Part shown: positions 62,059-64,000 of the stretch, piece by piece
Layout: each line of letters begins with the position of its first letter
Position numbering within the stretch: the stretch's first letter is position 1
Origin: Curtobacterium sp. MCSS17_015
GTDB lineage: Bacteria > Actinomycetota > Actinomycetes > Actinomycetales > Microbacteriaceae
NCBI RefSeq assembly: GCF_003234265.2
Contig: NZ_CP126256.1
Span: 620,001 to 684,000 of the forward strand
Reading direction: 5' to 3'
Length of the DNA stretch: 64,000 nucleotides
The notes under the pieces: model-generated
Seen by the model: only the letters and a program-made list of their open reading frames with translations
What the model was told of the DNA's origin: nothing
Databases searched by the model: none
Translations under genes and position numbers: made by a program

Positions 62059-63129
62059 CTAGCGCACGGCCGCCCGGAGCGGCGCGGTCGCGAACTCCCG
62101 CATCCCGCGCGTGAAGTCCACCTGCGCACGCCAGCCCAGCTCGTCGGCGATGCGCGCCGAGGACGCCGTGACGTGGCGGACGTCGCCGAGACGGTACTCA
62201 CCCGTCACCACCGGCTGCGGACCGTCCGGCCCCGCGATCGCCGCGGCCATCTCACCGATCGTGTGCACCGTGCCGGACCCGACGTTGAACGCGCGGAACG
62301 ACTCGGCCGGAGCGGTCCCGGTCGCGTCGATCGCCGCCAGGTTCGCACCGGCGACGTCGTCGACGTGCACGAAGTCGCGGCGCTGTGCCCCGTCCTCGAA
62401 GACCCGCGGTGCCTCGCCCCGCGCCAACGCCGAGCGGAACAGGGACGCGACCCCGGCGTACGGCGTGTTCGCGGGCATGCCGGGGCCGTACACGTTGTGG
62501 TAGCGGAGCGCGACGGACCGGCCGCCGGTGGCACGCGACCACGACGAGGCGAGCTGCTCCTGTGCCACCTTCGTCTGCGCGTAGACGTTCCGCGGGTCGA
62601 GGGCGGCGGACTCGTCGATGAGCCCCGGCAGGAGCGGACGGCCGTCGGGGTCGATCGGGTCGAAGCGGCCGGCGTCGAGGTCCTCGCGGCGGCGGGCCGG
62701 CGGGCGCATCGGCTCACCGTCGGCGGTGCTGTACGCACCCTCACCGTAGACGACCATCGAACTCGCGACCACGAGTCGGCCGATGTCCATCCGGTCCATC
62801 GCGGCGAGCACGTGCGCGGTGCCGGCGTCGTTGCTCGAGACGTAGTCGGGGGCGTCCTGGAAGTCGACGCCGAGGCCGACCTTCGCGGCCTGGTGGCACA
62901 CCACGTCGACGTCGTGCAGCGCGGCGTCGAGGGCGACCCGGTCGCGGACGTCGCCGTGCACGAGCTCGATGCCCGCGGTGCGGTGTGCGGTCACGACGGC
63001 GTCGGGGTCCCCGTGCACGTCGGTGCGCAGGGAGTCGAGGACGCGCACCTCGTGCCCGGCGGCCAGGGCCTGGCGGACGATCGTCGAGCCGATGAAGCCC
63101 GCGCCGCCGGTGACGAGCAGCCGGGTCAC
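62059..63129 (-). CDS. NAD-dependent sugar epimerase/dehydratase (GalE3-like)
   Basis: 356 residues, extended SDR. GGAGFIGS (residues 8-15), ASSMVVYGEG near 122 and the catalytic YAQTK near 185. In the M. tuberculosis MTX locus GalE3 (Rv0536) lies in the same place, next to MTAP. If the substrate is a methylthioribosyl donor, the epimerase could invert one hydroxyl to give the xylo form. The ATG overlaps the MTAP stop by 4 nt. Confidence 0.9.
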   Translation of the reverse strand: MTRLLVTGGAGFIGSTIVRQALAAGHEVRVLDSLRTDVHGDPDAVVTAHRTAGIELVHGDVRDRVALDAALHDVDVVCHQAAKVGLGVDFQDAPDYVSSNDAGTAHVLAAMDRMDIGRLVVASSMVVYGEGAYSTADGEPMRPPARRREDLDAGRFDPIDPDGRPLLPGLIDESAALDPRNVYAQTKVAQEQLASSWSRATGGRSVALRYHNVYGPGMPANTPYAGVASLFRSALARGEAPRVFEDGAQRRDFVHVDDVAGANLAAIDATGTAPAESFRAFNVGSGTVHTIGEMAAAIAGPDGPQPVVTGEYRLGDVRHVTASSARIADELGWRAQVDFTRGMREFATAPLRAAVR

Positions 63130-63965
63130 GGCCGGAGCTCCATCACGCGGGCGGAGGCACTCGCCGGGACGAGTTCGCGCGGGGTGTAGCAGTCGGGGAC
63201 GGCGGCGACGATCGAGCCGATGGCGCGGACGATGACCTCGTTGGCTCGGGCCAGGCGGTCCATGACGGCCTGGTGGGTGACCGGGGCCTCGGAGCTCGTG
63301 TCGTCGGCGACCGGGGCCAGGCCGGCATCGGCGTCGGTCACGAAGGACAGGTTCACCGTGCCGATGCCGAGCTCCGCGGCGAGCGGGACCTCGGGGGTCA
63401 TCGTCATGTTGATCGTGTGGCCACCGGCCTCACGCATCCACACCGACTCGGCGCGGCTCGAGAACCGCGGGCCCTGGATGACGACGCACGTGCCGGTCGG
63501 ACGGAAGGGCACGTCGAGCGCCGCGACGGCGTCGATCGCCGCACGACGGAGCACCGGGTCGAACGGGTCGGCGAAGGAGAGGTGCTGCACCTCGTCCTCG
63601 AAGTAGGTGTCGGCGCGGCCCCAGGTCCGGTCGATGAGCTGGTCCGTCACCACGAAGGTGCCGGGGGCGTAGTCCGGGTGCAGGCCACCGACGGCACTCG
63701 ACGAGACGACGGCGCGGACGCCCAGGGAGCGCAGCGCCCAGAGGTTCGCGCGGTGCTCGATGCGGTGGGGCGCAACCGAGTGTGCCCGGCCGTGGCGGGT
63801 GAGGAAGGCGACACGACGGCCGGACATCGTGCCGATGCTGATCGGACTCGAGGTCGGTCCGAACGGCGTCGGCACGTCCACCTCGTCCGCGGTGCCGGGT
63901 TCGAACAGTTCGTACAGGCCCGAGCCGCCGATCACACCGATCGTCGTCGTCTTCTCGTTGTCCAC
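63126..63965 (-). CDS. mtnP: 5'-methylthioadenosine phosphorylase
   Basis: 279 residues. Phosphorolysis of methylthioadenosine to adenine and methylthioribose-1-phosphate. The segment TRHGRAHSVAPHRIEHRANLWALRSLGV (about 55-82), VSSSAVGGLHPD and MTMTPEVPLAAELGI (near 188-202) are typical of MTAP rather than PNP. GTG 63965 has the ribosome site GGAGG. First visible gene of the operon, whose promoter is beyond the right edge. Confidence 0.94.
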   Translation of the reverse strand: MDNEKTTTIGVIGGSGLYELFEPGTADEVDVPTPFGPTSSPISIGTMSGRRVAFLTRHGRAHSVAPHRIEHRANLWALRSLGVRAVVSSSAVGGLHPDYAPGTFVVTDQLIDRTWGRADTYFEDEVQHLSFADPFDPVLRRAAIDAVAALDVPFRPTGTCVVIQGPRFSSRAESVWMREAGGHTINMTMTPEVPLAAELGIGTVNLSFVTDADAGLAPVADDTSSEAPVTHQAVMDRLARANEVIVRAIGSIVAAVPDCYTPRELVPASASARVMELRP

Positions 63966-64000
63966 AGGTCCTCCGGTCGTCCTCGGCGCTGGTCGGCGCC

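Overview
The window is very GC-rich chromosomal DNA from an actinobacterium, most likely a Microbacteriaceae member of the Curtobacterium type. That identification is inference: it rests on base composition, frequent GTG starts, abundant leaderless transcripts and gene content (DUF3073 next to purM, class E sortase, PadR/DUF4097, alpha-E protein), not on a database search. I see no rRNA, tRNA, CRISPR array, insertion sequence, prophage or att site. Everything looks like ordinary host chromosome with many short minisatellites in the gaps.

Left part (0-16.4 kb): the 3' end of a signal peptidase I gene, a small lipoprotein, a GAF/SpoIIE phosphatase, then de novo purine synthesis genes in two blocks: purD-purC, and divergent purF / purM. 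The usual actinobacterial neighbours (sterol-carrier-like protein, DUF3073) are present. A large LuxR-type ATPase regulator sits between the blocks. A flavin monooxygenase-like enzyme, two small unknowns and a KimA-like APC permease follow.

Middle (16.4-46 kb): a DUF4097-PadR operon, a divergent YczE / MocR pair, an RND-type exporter, a lipoprotein esterase, PPK2 polyphosphate kinase, a DEAD-box RNA helicase with 19 copies of an Arg/Asp-rich repeat, SbcD-SbcC nuclease, class E sortase with a small membrane partner, transporters, a CPBP protease, RecQ, PlsC, a beta-hydroxyacid dehydrogenase, two MarR regulators (one co-transcribed with an MFS exporter), and an orphan alpha-E protein.

Right part (46-64 kb): a short-chain dehydrogenase behind a leaderless micro-ORF, an acetamidase, PiT phosphate transporter with small partner, two alpha/beta hydrolases (one behind a leaderless micro-ORF made of 15-bp repeats), a lipoate ligase with permuted domain order, a DHA2 exporter and phosphoglucomutase. 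At the right edge is a tight operon of methylthioadenosine phosphorylase, sugar epimerase, polyprenyl-phosphate-type GT2, DUF2064 protein and methyltransferase. This resembles the mycobacterial methylthioxylose (MTX) locus and is my best candidate for an undescribed system, a methylthio-sugar cap on a Microbacteriaceae lipoglycan.

A general rule emerges from the starts: many genes have a -10 box of the form TANNNT only 6-8 nt before the ATG/GTG, so their mRNAs are probably leaderless. In three places the leaderless start codon opens a tiny ORF that overlaps the start of the annotated gene, a layout that suggests translational coupling or attenuation. Many terminators share the arm GGGAGGCCCG.
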